Below are positions 1 through 6,506 of a stretch of DNA of 11,477 bases, piece by piece (position 1 is the stretch's first letter; each line of letters begins with the position of its first letter). Where the stretch lies: NCBI GenBank assembly GCA_021816505.1, contig JAKAXS010000045.1, positions 1-11,477 on the forward strand. Direction: 5' to 3'. The notes below the pieces were generated by a model, which made no database searches, was not told the DNA's origin, and saw nothing but the letters and a program-made list of their open reading frames with translations. The position numbers and the translations under genes were made by a program. The DNA is from Pseudomonadota bacterium (GTDB lineage Bacteria; Pseudomonadota; Alphaproteobacteria; Rhizobiales; Hyphomicrobiaceae).

Positions 1-141
1 GTGTAGGGGGTCAAGTTTAGCGCAGCATGGGTAAGCCCGCTTTTCGGGCCGCGCTCTATTGTAATTGGATGTCAGGACAGTACGAGTGAGGTGGTCCGGT
101 CGCCGGAGCGCCTGCGGGGCAGCATATAAGTTAGGGATCTA

Positions 142-3100
142 GTGGACCAGACGCCGCGAACATCAGGCAGACCCGTTACGGGGCGCCCCGCGTCTGCAAC
201 CCAGGCGCCGCGACGCCCGCAAGCCCGGCGGCGCAAGCCGAAAAAATCACGACTGCACAAGTCGCTGCTCATAGCGGGAGCGACGCTGGGGCCGCTGATC
301 GTGCTCGCGGGCATTGTCGTCGGCGGCCTGTACTTCAGGCTCACGCAAGGCCCGATATCGCTCAAGCCACTCGTCGCATCGATCGAGCAAAGCATCTCGG
401 AAGATCTGGACGGCCTCACCGCGCGGATCGAAGACGCTCTCGTCGTCCTCGGCGACAAGGGCGTGGAGTTCCGGTTGAAGTCGCTCGAGCTTCTGGAGCC
501 GGACGGCGATCTCGTAGCTTCGGCTCCGCTGGCCTCGGCCTCGGTCAGCACGACCGATCTCTTCAAGCTGCGCGTGGTGCCCAAGCGCGTCTTCCTGATC
601 GAGCCGCGTGTCTTCCTCTTCTATTCCGACGACGGTGGCCTCGCCCTGTCGTTCTCAGGCGCCAAGGATGCCACCAACCCGGTCATCGTTCCCCCGGCGC
701 CCGTGCCGGCACAGCGTCCGAATGCGTCGGTGATCGCCAAGACAACGCAATCGCCGCCGAGCGAACGTATCGATCTCGCCCGCAAGCTGATCGAGTTCAA
801 CGAACGCGCGCGGCGCGGGCTGTTTGCCTCTTCGAAGCTGCGCGAGATCGGCCTGCAGGATGCCAGCGTCGTGCTGGTGTTCGCCGGACAGACGAGCGAG
901 TGGCGCGTTCCCAATTTCGTGCTCGACTTGGATCGCTCGAAGACCGGCAGCTCGATCTCGGGCTCGGGCGCGATCGACAGTGGCCACGGACAGTGGAACT
1001 TCGGCTTCCGCACCGAAGAAGCAGGCTCCGACAATGCGGTGAAGCTCAAGCTGGAGGTCGGCGATTTCGTGCCGAGCACGTTGGCGAAAGCCGTGCCGCG
1101 CCTCAGTCTCTTCAACACGCTCGATATGCAGGTGTCTGGCCAAGCCACGCTCGACCTTGTCGCCAATGGCGACATCTCTCAAGCGAAGCTCGATCTGGCG
1201 TTCGGCCGCGGCAACATCAACCTGCCCGACGTTGCTCGCCCGCTGCCGATCGACGAAGGCGCGATCAGCCTCGCCTTTGACGGCGCCACACGCCAGCTCA
1301 CCGTGCAGCCGTCCACCGTCAAATGGGGGCAAAGCTACGTCACCGTCGTAGGCAAAGCCGAACAGGTGGGCGATGTCAGTTCAGGCAACACGGAATGGCG
1401 CTACGCCCTGTCGGCCAAGGATGGCGTCTTCGCCGCCGAGGACCTGGGCGTCGCTCCTGCGCCGCTCGAGTCGCTTCTGGTGAAAGGCCATGTCGAACCG
1501 AAGACAGGCCACATCGAGATCGAACAGGCCTTCCTTCGCGCCGGTGGCGGCGAACTCAAACTGCAAGGCGAGATCACGTCAGGAACGGCGGGTTCGAGCA
1601 CGCGTATCGAAGGCAGCGTCGCCGACCTGAAGCTCGATACGTTGAAGACGCTTTGGCCCACGGCCTTTGCTCCCGGTGCGCGCAACTGGGTGGGGGCGAA
1701 ACTCACCGGAGACATTCGCACCGGTACGTTGAAGCTGCTCAGCGGTGATTTTCTATCGCAGTCAGCAGCCGTCGAACCCGGCACGACACAGCGCATGACC
1801 TTCGCGCTGGAAGCAGCTCAGCTCAAGGCGAACGTCGTGGATGGCGTTGCGCCGATGACGGCCGAGAGGGCCCTTATCCGGGGCGAGAACGGTTCGGTGG
1901 AGTTGAACATTCCCGAGGCTGAACTGCCGTCGGCCCAGAAGGGCGTGGTTCAGATCAAGAATGCGAAATTCCTTGCGACCGATCTGGGCACGATCATGCC
2001 GATGGGCGATCTGACGTTCCGTATCGTCGCGCCCTTGGCCGCCGCGTTGGACATCACCGGAAAGATTCCGGACGGCCCGCTCGCCGGCGTAGAGCTTCCG
2101 CCCGACGGCGTAGACGGCAAGATCGACGGACAGCTGTCCGTGAAGTTGCCCTTGATCGAGACGATTCAAAGAGAAGACGTGAAGGTCGTCGGCAAGGTGC
2201 GCCTCGCCGAGCTGAAGGCAAAGCCCAAGACCGGCAACGTCGCGCTGCAAAGCGGCACCATCAATCTGGACTTTTCGGAAACCGCAGCCGAGGCGAAAGG
2301 CGAGTTGATCCTCAACGGCGTCGTCGCAAAGCTTGCATGGCAGCACGTGCTCAACGTGCCCGACGGCATGCAGTCGCCGATCAAGCTCACCGCCAGCCTC
2401 GACAACTCCGATCGCACGCAGTTGGGATTGGACCTCAACCACATCGTCCAAGGCGACGTCCCGATCGAGGTGACGATCCAGCGCCAGCCGCAAGGCGAGA
2501 ACGCCATCAACCTCAAGGCGGATCTGACGGCCGCGGAGATGTTCATCGAGGAAGTGGCCTGGACCAAGCCGCGCGATCGCGCCTGCAAGCTGGAAGTCGA
2601 CGTCGGCAAGACGCGGCCTGACGGGCGCATCGAGCTACAGAACATCAAGCTGGTCGGCGACGACGTGGCGGTCGAGGGGCAAGCGATCCTGGACCCCGAC
2701 AACGAGATGCGCGACTTTTCCTTTCCGCGCTTCTCGCTCGGTCTCGTGTCGCGCCTGGAGCTGTCGGGTAAGCAGAATCCCAAGGACAAGATCTGGCACT
2801 TGAAGGCGAAGGGCTCGGTCTATGACGGCAAGAGCTTCTTCGACTCGCTCTTCAATCTCGGCGGGTCGTCCGCGAAGATCAAACCATTGCGTCCCGCCAA
2901 TGGGGCTGATGTCGAGGCCGAGATCGGCACCGTTCTCGGCTACCAAGAGAGCGCGCTGAAGAACCTCAAGATCAAGATGTCGACGCGCAAGGACAAGATC
3001 GTGGCGCTGGATGCCACCGCAGCGCTCGACGGCGGCAAATCCTTCAAGGCGATCATCACGTCCGCCAACAACGACCGCAAGCTCTTCGCAGAGAGCGACG

Positions 3101-3834
3101 ACGCCGGCCGCATGTTCAAGGTCGTCGGCTTCTATCCGAATGCGCAGAGCGGCAGCCTGCGCATGGAAGTCGATCTCGACGGGTCCGGTCCGGCCGAGAA
3201 GACCGGCACGTTGGCGGTCGAGAATTTTCAGGTGCTGGGTGAACCCGTCTTCAACGAGCTGGCCTCCAGCGGCCAGGGCAACCAGCGCATTCAACGCGAA
3301 GTGATCGAGTTCGACCGTATGCGCGTGCCGTTCTCGGTCGGGCACAACCAGTTCGTTCTCAGCGAGTCCTACCTGCGCGGCCCCGTGATGGGCATGACGC
3401 TGCGCGGAAAGATCGATTACGGCCTGGGACGCGTGAATCTCGGCGGCACCTACATTCCCCTGCAGGGCGTCAACGCCGCGATTTGCGATCTGCCGATATT
3501 TGGCCAGATCGTCGCCGGCGCGAACTGCGAAGGCATCCTCGGCATCACGTTCGCGCTCCAAGGCTCGAACAAGAATCCCGAGGTCATCGTCAATCCGCTG
3601 TCGATCGTCGCGCCTGGGATATTCCGCGATATCTTCCAGATGACGAGTTCCAACCCGAAGATCCAGGCGCGCGACGCCGTGAAGCCTGCCGCGCCGGTCG
3701 AGAAGCGCACGCGCGCATCGAGCAGCGGCGCCAGTTCCGGCGATACCGACAAGCCGAAGAGCGGCGGCACCGGTTCGGGAATCGACGGCTGGTCTTCATC
3801 GGAATCGACCGAGCCGAATACCAAAAAGCGCTGA
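142..3834 (+). CDS. AsmA/YhdP-family inner-membrane-anchored envelope protein
   Basis: The 1230-residue product starts at GTG 142, preceded by AGGGA at 133-137. A basic, Arg/Pro/Lys-rich cytoplasmic N-terminus (about residues 1-42) leads into one hydrophobic segment (about 43-67). The rest is a long periplasmic beta-rich region. The C-terminal part (about 1040-1180) has the features I associate with the AsmA-like/DUF3971 C-terminal region: Gly-rich alternating strands, a CDLPIFGQ motif (Cys1115), a second cysteine at 1129 (GANCEG) and a closing VNPLSIVAPGIFRDIF motif. The last 45 or so residues are a Ser/Gly/Lys low-complexity tail. Length and layout match YhdP-type members of the AsmA/TamB/YhdP group, which are known or proposed to bridge the envelope and move phospholipids to the outer membrane. 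That role is inferred from the family. A terminator follows it, so it is unlikely to be co-transcribed with the methanol-oxidation genes. The family call is fairly sure; the exact orthologue is not. Confidence 0.85.
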   Translation: MDQTPRTSGRPVTGRPASATQAPRRPQARRRKPKKSRLHKSLLIAGATLGPLIVLAGIVVGGLYFRLTQGPISLKPLVASIEQSISEDLDGLTARIEDALVVLGDKGVEFRLKSLELLEPDGDLVASAPLASASVSTTDLFKLRVVPKRVFLIEPRVFLFYSDDGGLALSFSGAKDATNPVIVPPAPVPAQRPNASVIAKTTQSPPSERIDLARKLIEFNERARRGLFASSKLREIGLQDASVVLVFAGQTSEWRVPNFVLDLDRSKTGSSISGSGAIDSGHGQWNFGFRTEEAGSDNAVKLKLEVGDFVPSTLAKAVPRLSLFNTLDMQVSGQATLDLVANGDISQAKLDLAFGRGNINLPDVARPLPIDEGAISLAFDGATRQLTVQPSTVKWGQSYVTVVGKAEQVGDVSSGNTEWRYALSAKDGVFAAEDLGVAPAPLESLLVKGHVEPKTGHIEIEQAFLRAGGGELKLQGEITSGTAGSSTRIEGSVADLKLDTLKTLWPTAFAPGARNWVGAKLTGDIRTGTLKLLSGDFLSQSAAVEPGTTQRMTFALEAAQLKANVVDGVAPMTAERALIRGENGSVELNIPEAELPSAQKGVVQIKNAKFLATDLGTIMPMGDLTFRIVAPLAAALDITGKIPDGPLAGVELPPDGVDGKIDGQLSVKLPLIETIQREDVKVVGKVRLAELKAKPKTGNVALQSGTINLDFSETAAEAKGELILNGVVAKLAWQHVLNVPDGMQSPIKLTASLDNSDRTQLGLDLNHIVQGDVPIEVTIQRQPQGENAINLKADLTAAEMFIEEVAWTKPRDRACKLEVDVGKTRPDGRIELQNIKLVGDDVAVEGQAILDPDNEMRDFSFPRFSLGLVSRLELSGKQNPKDKIWHLKAKGSVYDGKSFFDSLFNLGGSSAKIKPLRPANGADVEAEIGTVLGYQESALKNLKIKMSTRKDKIVALDATAALDGGKSFKAIITSANNDRKLFAESDDAGRMFKVVGFYPNAQSGSLRMEVDLDGSGPAEKTGTLAVENFQVLGEPVFNELASSGQGNQRIQREVIEFDRMRVPFSVGHNQFVLSESYLRGPVMGMTLRGKIDYGLGRVNLGGTYIPLQGVNAAICDLPIFGQIVAGANCEGILGITFALQGSNKNPEVIVNPLSIVAPGIFRDIFQMTSSNPKIQARDAVKPAAPVEKRTRASSSGASSGDTDKPKSGGTGSGIDGWSSSESTEPNTKKR

Positions 3835-3947
3835 CGGGCTGCCGCTGGTGGCGCCCAAGTCCGGGAGCGCGGCGCGCGAATTCCGGGAAGTTCTCCTGTG
3901 TGCAGCAGCGCGGCGCTCTCATAGTCTTATTGAGCTTGCAGACTTCT

Positions 3948-4002
3948 GGCGGGTGTCGCGATGGCTGCCTCCATAGCTTTTTCGACACCCGCCTTTCATT
4001 TT
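3948..4002 (+). terminator. Intrinsic terminator downstream of the AsmA-family gene
   Basis: A perfect 11-bp inverted repeat, GGCGGGTGTCG (3948-3958) with CGACACCCGCC (3983-3993), encloses a 24-base loop. The loop can itself close a small ATGG/CCAT stem (3961-3964 with 3971-3974). The right arm is followed directly by the T-rich tract TTTCATTTT (3994-4002). It begins 114 bases after the upstream stop codon. The GC-rich stem plus T tract fits a rho-independent terminator reading left to right. The larger-than-usual loop is the only reservation. Confidence 0.75.
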
Positions 4003-4025
4003 CCAGATTGGCTCAACGAGCCCTG

Positions 4026-4049
4026 CGCAGCGCAACATTCCGCAGCGCA
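4026..4049. repeat. 9-bp direct repeat upstream of xoxF
   Basis: CGCAGCGCA occurs at 4026-4034 and again at 4041-4049, 15 bases start to start. It lies immediately upstream of the TTTTTCCCG repeats and continues a spacing of roughly 15-17 bases. It could be a protein-binding half-site pair, or chance in GC-rich DNA. Confidence 0.35.
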
Positions 4050-4057
4050 TCTAGGAA

Positions 4058-4095
4058 TTTTTCCCGATTGGACTTTTTCCCGTCCTGATCGGGAA
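4058..4095. promoter_or_regulatory. Candidate operator: TTTTTCCCG direct repeats with an inverted copy
   Basis: TTTTTCCCG is repeated exactly at 4058-4066 and 4074-4082, 16 bases start to start. A reverse copy follows: ATCGGGAA at 4088-4095 is the perfect complement of TTCCCGAT at 4061-4068. Three related half-sites within 38 bases upstream of a methanol dehydrogenase gene resemble a response-regulator or activator binding region. Methanol dehydrogenase genes in methylotrophs are known to be controlled by two-component systems such as MxbDM and MxcQE; assigning this site to any of them would be a guess. The inverted pair could instead form an RNA hairpin. Confidence 0.4.
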
Positions 4096-4135
4096 TAAGT
4101 CCCGTAGCGTTTGCTAATTCCTCATCCGAAAGTCG

Positions 4136-4437
4136 ATCTCGTCCGCGCCATTCGCGCGACGAGATGTCCCGGTTAACCGCGTGTCCCAATCAACGCGGGT
4201 TCCGGGCCGCTCGGTGCCACGCAAGTGGTGCACCTCAAGGGGAGGATGGCGACGTCACTATCAATTTCGAACCCGAAAGTTGGCTCCGCACTTAGCGACG
4301 ATTGGACGATCCAACGCTAAGGCGAGCTTTACGAGATGGCCTGTTTCGCAGGCCGTCAATGGTCGTGCTGTAACCACAGCCGGCTTCAAACGGGTCACCA
4401 CAGCATGAGTTTGGAAGTGCTTTGGGTCGTTGACCAA
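4136..4437 (+). promoter_or_regulatory. Candidate structured 5' leader RNA of xoxF
   Basis: Consecutive hairpins can be drawn by eye on the + strand. (1) 4136-4165: ATCTCGTC/GACGAGAT plus four more pairs past one bulge. (2) 4168-4206: CCCGG/CCGGG then AACCGCGT/ACGCGGGTT, 13 pairs with two bulges. (3) 4213-4234: GGTGCCAC/GTGG..GCACC with a GCAA tetraloop of GNRA type. (4) 4262-4282: CAATTTCG/CGAAAGTTG with one bulge. (5) 4283-4327: about 18 pairs in three blocks, including CTTAGCG/CGCTAAG and TTGGA/TCCAA. (6) 4335-4357: GATGGCCTG/CAGGCCGTC, nine pairs with one G-U. (7) 4367-4380: GCTGT/ACAGC. (8) 4422-4437, abutting the xoxF Shine-Dalgarno. Several stems contain A-T pairs and are not merely GC runs. 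The GNRA loop exists only on the + strand. I do not recognise a known riboswitch class. Transcription start, folding and function are inference. Confidence 0.45.
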
Positions 4438-4444
4438 GGAGAGG
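4437..4444 (+). promoter_or_regulatory. Strong ribosome binding site of xoxF
   Basis: AGGAGAGG ends 7 bases before the ATG at 4452 and fixes that start. It is the best Shine-Dalgarno match in the window, as expected for an abundant enzyme. Its first base is also the last base of a possible local hairpin (4422-4437), so access to it could depend on upstream RNA folding. Confidence 0.8.
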
Positions 4445-4451
4445 AAGCAAA

Positions 4452-6338
4452 ATGAGTTTAACAAAATCCATGCTGCTGCCAGCTGCGCTCGCCGCGGCCT
4501 GGCTCGGTACGGCAGGCGGGGCGCTTGCCAACGCCGAAGTTGAGAAGCGCGCTACAAATCACGAAGTCTGGGGCGCACCCGGTCGTGACAACAAGCTGAC
4601 GCGTCACAGCGAGCTGAAGGACATCAATACCAAGAACGTCAAAGGCCTCAACATGATCTGGTCGCAGTCGACCGGCGCGTTGCGCGGCCACGAAGGCCAG
4701 CCCCTCGTCATCGAAGACGTTGGCGGCAAGCCGATGATGTTCTTCATCTCCGGCTGTCCGGAAATGTCGAAGTGCAACATCGCGCAGGGTCTGGATCTCT
4801 CCGATCCCGACAATCCCAAGCAGATCTGGAACTACGTCAAGCAGACCGACCGTGATGAATCGGCTGTTCCCCGCGCATGCTGCGACACCGTCAACCGCGG
4901 CGCCGCCTATGCCGACGGCAAGCTGGTGTACGGTACGCTCGACGGCTTCATCATCGCGCTCGAAGCCGCTACCGGCAAAGAGCTGTGGGTCGTGAAGAGC
5001 GCCTATCCCGACAAGGGCGAGACCATCACCAGCGCTCCCGTGATCGCTGAGAACCTCGTCATCACCGGCTTCGGCGGCGACGAGTTCGCAGCCCGCGGCC
5101 GCGTCACGGCGTACAACCTTGCCGACGGCAAGGAAGTCTGGGCCTGCCACTCGACCGGCTCCGACAAGGACGTCTGCTTGACGCCCGACACCAACAAGGC
5201 CAACCCGCACTTCGGTACGGCTGGCACGGATCTCGGCATCAAGACGCACGTCGGCGAAGACTACAAGATCGGCGGCGGCGCGGCCTGGGGCTGGTTCAGC
5301 TACGATCCCGAGCTGAAGATGGTCTACTACTCGACCGGCAACCCCGGTCTGTGGAGCCCGTCTTACCGTTGCTCGAAGAAGACCCACGAAGAGTGCAACA
5401 CCGGCGAATTCGACAACAAGTGGGCGATGACGATTTTCGGCCGCAAGGTTGATACCGGCGAGGCAGTCTTCGCTTACCAGATGACCCCGTTCGACCAGTG
5501 GGACTATGACGGCGTCAACGAGAACATCCTCGTCGACATGGACGTGGACGGCAAGAAGCGCAAGACGCTCGTTCACTTCGACCGTAACGGCTTCGCTTAC
5601 GTTCTCGATCGTGCCGACGGCTCGCTGCTGCGCGCCCATAAGTACGTGACGACGGACTGGGCCGAGAAGGTCGACATGAAGACGGGCCGTCCGGTGAAGG
5701 TGCGCGAGCATTCTCCGCTGGAACGTGGCCGCAACGTCTCTTCCTGCCCGTCCGCAATGGGCGGCAAGGACCAGCAGCCCTGCGCCATCGACCCGAAGGA
5801 GCCCAACAAGGCTTACTGCCCCACCAACAACTGGTGCATGGAGCTGGAGCCCCAGGAGCGCACGCACACGCAACAGGGCACGGTCTACGTGTTCGCCAAC
5901 GTGTTCATGTATCCTGAAAAGCCCGGCATCACCGGCAAGGTGAAGAAGTTCGACGTTCTGACCGGCAAGACCGACTGGGAAGTGCCGGATCAGTACCCGA
6001 ACTGGGGTGGTACGCTCGTGACCGACGGCGGCCTGGTGTTCTACGGCTCGCTCGGCGGTGACTTCCGCGCCGTCGATCGTGACAGCGGCAAGGTCCTTTG
6101 GACCCGCAAGCTGGCTTCGGGCATCATCGGCAACCCGATCACCTACAAGCTGAAGGGCAAGCAGTACGTTTCGATCCTCGCCGGCATCGGCGGCTGGATC
6201 GGCCTGCCCGTCACGGCTGGCCTCGATCTCAACGACAAGTTCGGTGCGATCGGTGCAACGGCCATGACGAAGGCTGCCAACCTGGACAAGATCCCCCAGG
6301 GCGGCACGCTCTTCACCTTCCGTCTGACGGACCAGTAA
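4452..6338 (+). CDS. xoxF: XoxF-type lanthanide-dependent PQQ methanol dehydrogenase
   Basis: This 628-residue periplasmic quinoprotein oxidises methanol (and probably formaldehyde), passing electrons from PQQ to a dedicated cytochrome c. The signal peptide is residues 1-26 or 1-28 (cleavage after ALA or LANA). The vicinal disulfide Cys143-Cys144 that sits over PQQ is present. Expected metal ligands are Glu211 (GGDEFAARG), Asn297 (STGNPGLW) and catalytic Asp351. Asp353, in the motif WDYDG, is the extra aspartate that marks lanthanide-using XoxF and is replaced in calcium-type MxaF. Tryptophan/glycine-rich beta-propeller motifs recur to the C-terminus (GIIGNP, GGWIGLP). The mature protein has 12 cysteines, more than I expect for the common XoxF5 type. 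Together with the GIIGNP motif this suggests another clade, perhaps XoxF1 or XoxF3, which I cannot settle by eye. No mxaI-like small-subunit gene follows. A structured leader precedes it and a strong hairpin follows. Confidence 0.95.
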   Translation: MSLTKSMLLPAALAAAWLGTAGGALANAEVEKRATNHEVWGAPGRDNKLTRHSELKDINTKNVKGLNMIWSQSTGALRGHEGQPLVIEDVGGKPMMFFISGCPEMSKCNIAQGLDLSDPDNPKQIWNYVKQTDRDESAVPRACCDTVNRGAAYADGKLVYGTLDGFIIALEAATGKELWVVKSAYPDKGETITSAPVIAENLVITGFGGDEFAARGRVTAYNLADGKEVWACHSTGSDKDVCLTPDTNKANPHFGTAGTDLGIKTHVGEDYKIGGGAAWGWFSYDPELKMVYYSTGNPGLWSPSYRCSKKTHEECNTGEFDNKWAMTIFGRKVDTGEAVFAYQMTPFDQWDYDGVNENILVDMDVDGKKRKTLVHFDRNGFAYVLDRADGSLLRAHKYVTTDWAEKVDMKTGRPVKVREHSPLERGRNVSSCPSAMGGKDQQPCAIDPKEPNKAYCPTNNWCMELEPQERTHTQQGTVYVFANVFMYPEKPGITGKVKKFDVLTGKTDWEVPDQYPNWGGTLVTDGGLVFYGSLGGDFRAVDRDSGKVLWTRKLASGIIGNPITYKLKGKQYVSILAGIGGWIGLPVTAGLDLNDKFGAIGATAMTKAANLDKIPQGGTLFTFRLTDQ

Positions 6339-6345
6339 GAACGCT

Positions 6346-6375
6346 GGCGGCGCGCCTCGGCATGGGCGCGCCGCC
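6346..6375 (+). terminator. Strong hairpin just after xoxF (possible partial terminator)
   Basis: A perfect 11-bp GC-only stem, GGCGGCGCGCC (6346-6356) with GGCGCGCCGCC (6365-6375), has an 8-base loop and starts 8 bases after the xoxF stop. No T tract follows (TCGTCTTG), so it is not a classic intrinsic terminator. It may stabilise the 3' end of the xoxF message or allow only part of transcription to reach the genes downstream. Confidence 0.55.
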
Positions 6376-6399
6376 TCGTCTTGCCCGTCACCGAAATGC

Positions 6400-6438
6400 A
6401 TGCGGAGGGCTTCGTTTCGGCGACGCCCTCCGACGCAT
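6400..6438 (+). other. Second stem-loop in the xoxF-xoxJ gap
   Basis: CGGAGGGC (6403-6410) is perfectly complementary to GCCCTCCG (6425-6432) across a 14-base loop. An alternative pairing keeps GAGGGC/GCCCTC and adds ATGCG (6400-6404) with CGCAT (6434-6438) past a 3-base bulge. With the hairpin at 6346-6375 it makes a double stem-loop in a 165-base gap. A role in transcript processing or attenuation is inference. Confidence 0.4.
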
Positions 6439-6490
6439 CTCAACTTCGGCACCCGTCAATCTCACCCGCCTGCAAGCGCCTGGTGAAACC

Positions 6491-6506
6491 GAAGGTTCTA
6501 ACGGTG
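6491..6506 (+). promoter_or_regulatory. Ribosome binding site and GTG start choice for xoxJ
   Basis: GAAGG (6491-6495) lies 8 bases before GTG 6504. From that GTG the product begins directly with a compact signal peptide. Earlier in-frame starts (TTG 6381, GTG 6483) add an N-terminal extension unlike a signal peptide that overlaps the hairpins after xoxF, and they lack a matching site. Confidence 0.6.

Larger units (their letters stand above)
3835..4451. other. 617-base intergenic region between the AsmA-family gene and xoxF
   Basis: No open frame here has a start, ribosome binding site and composition that look real. Bases 3835-3947 hold nothing I can name. They are followed by an intrinsic terminator (3948-4002), a small perfect hairpin (GGCTC at 4010-4014 with GAGCC at 4018-4022), a group of short repeats (4026-4095) and a dense run of hairpins (4136-4437) leading to the xoxF ribosome binding site. 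The xoxF promoter must lie here unless there is read-through, but I cannot place a convincing -35/-10 pair. A TTGGAC at 4068-4073 has only weak partners 18-19 bases downstream. Confidence 0.7.

Noticed and set aside
19..55. Nested inverted repeat (AGCGC/GCGCT around GCCCG/CGGGC) at the left edge
   Set aside because: Only 5-bp arms separated by an unpaired stretch and no T tract; the upstream gene is not visible, so I cannot call a terminator.
119..141. TATAAG at 125-130 as a -10 element for the AsmA-family gene
   Set aside because: Transcription would start at or inside the Shine-Dalgarno sequence (133-137), and no -35 match lies at the right distance.
3835..3947. A tRNA or small RNA gene just before the terminator
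   Set aside because: I could not fold a cloverleaf or find a promoter; the terminator is adequately explained as the end of the AsmA-family transcript.
4246..4320. A 24-codon frame starting at ATG after AAGGGGAGG, which could be a leader peptide before xoxF
   Set aside because: The purine-rich site ends directly against the ATG with no spacer, the peptide has no telling residue run, and the same bases fall in the hairpins of the proposed leader RNA.
4181..4408. 75-residue frame in the xoxF upstream gap
   Set aside because: No ribosome binding site, Arg/Thr-rich unlike neighbouring proteins, no recognisable motif; it overlaps strong inverted repeats better explained as RNA structure.
4458..6452. 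664-residue open frame on the opposite strand across xoxF
   Set aside because: It mirrors a highly conserved PQQ dehydrogenase and its His/Arg/Val/Asp-rich composition is typical of antisense shadows in GC-rich DNA. The same applies to the other long reverse frames at 7047-8312, 2635-3561 and 9716-10720.
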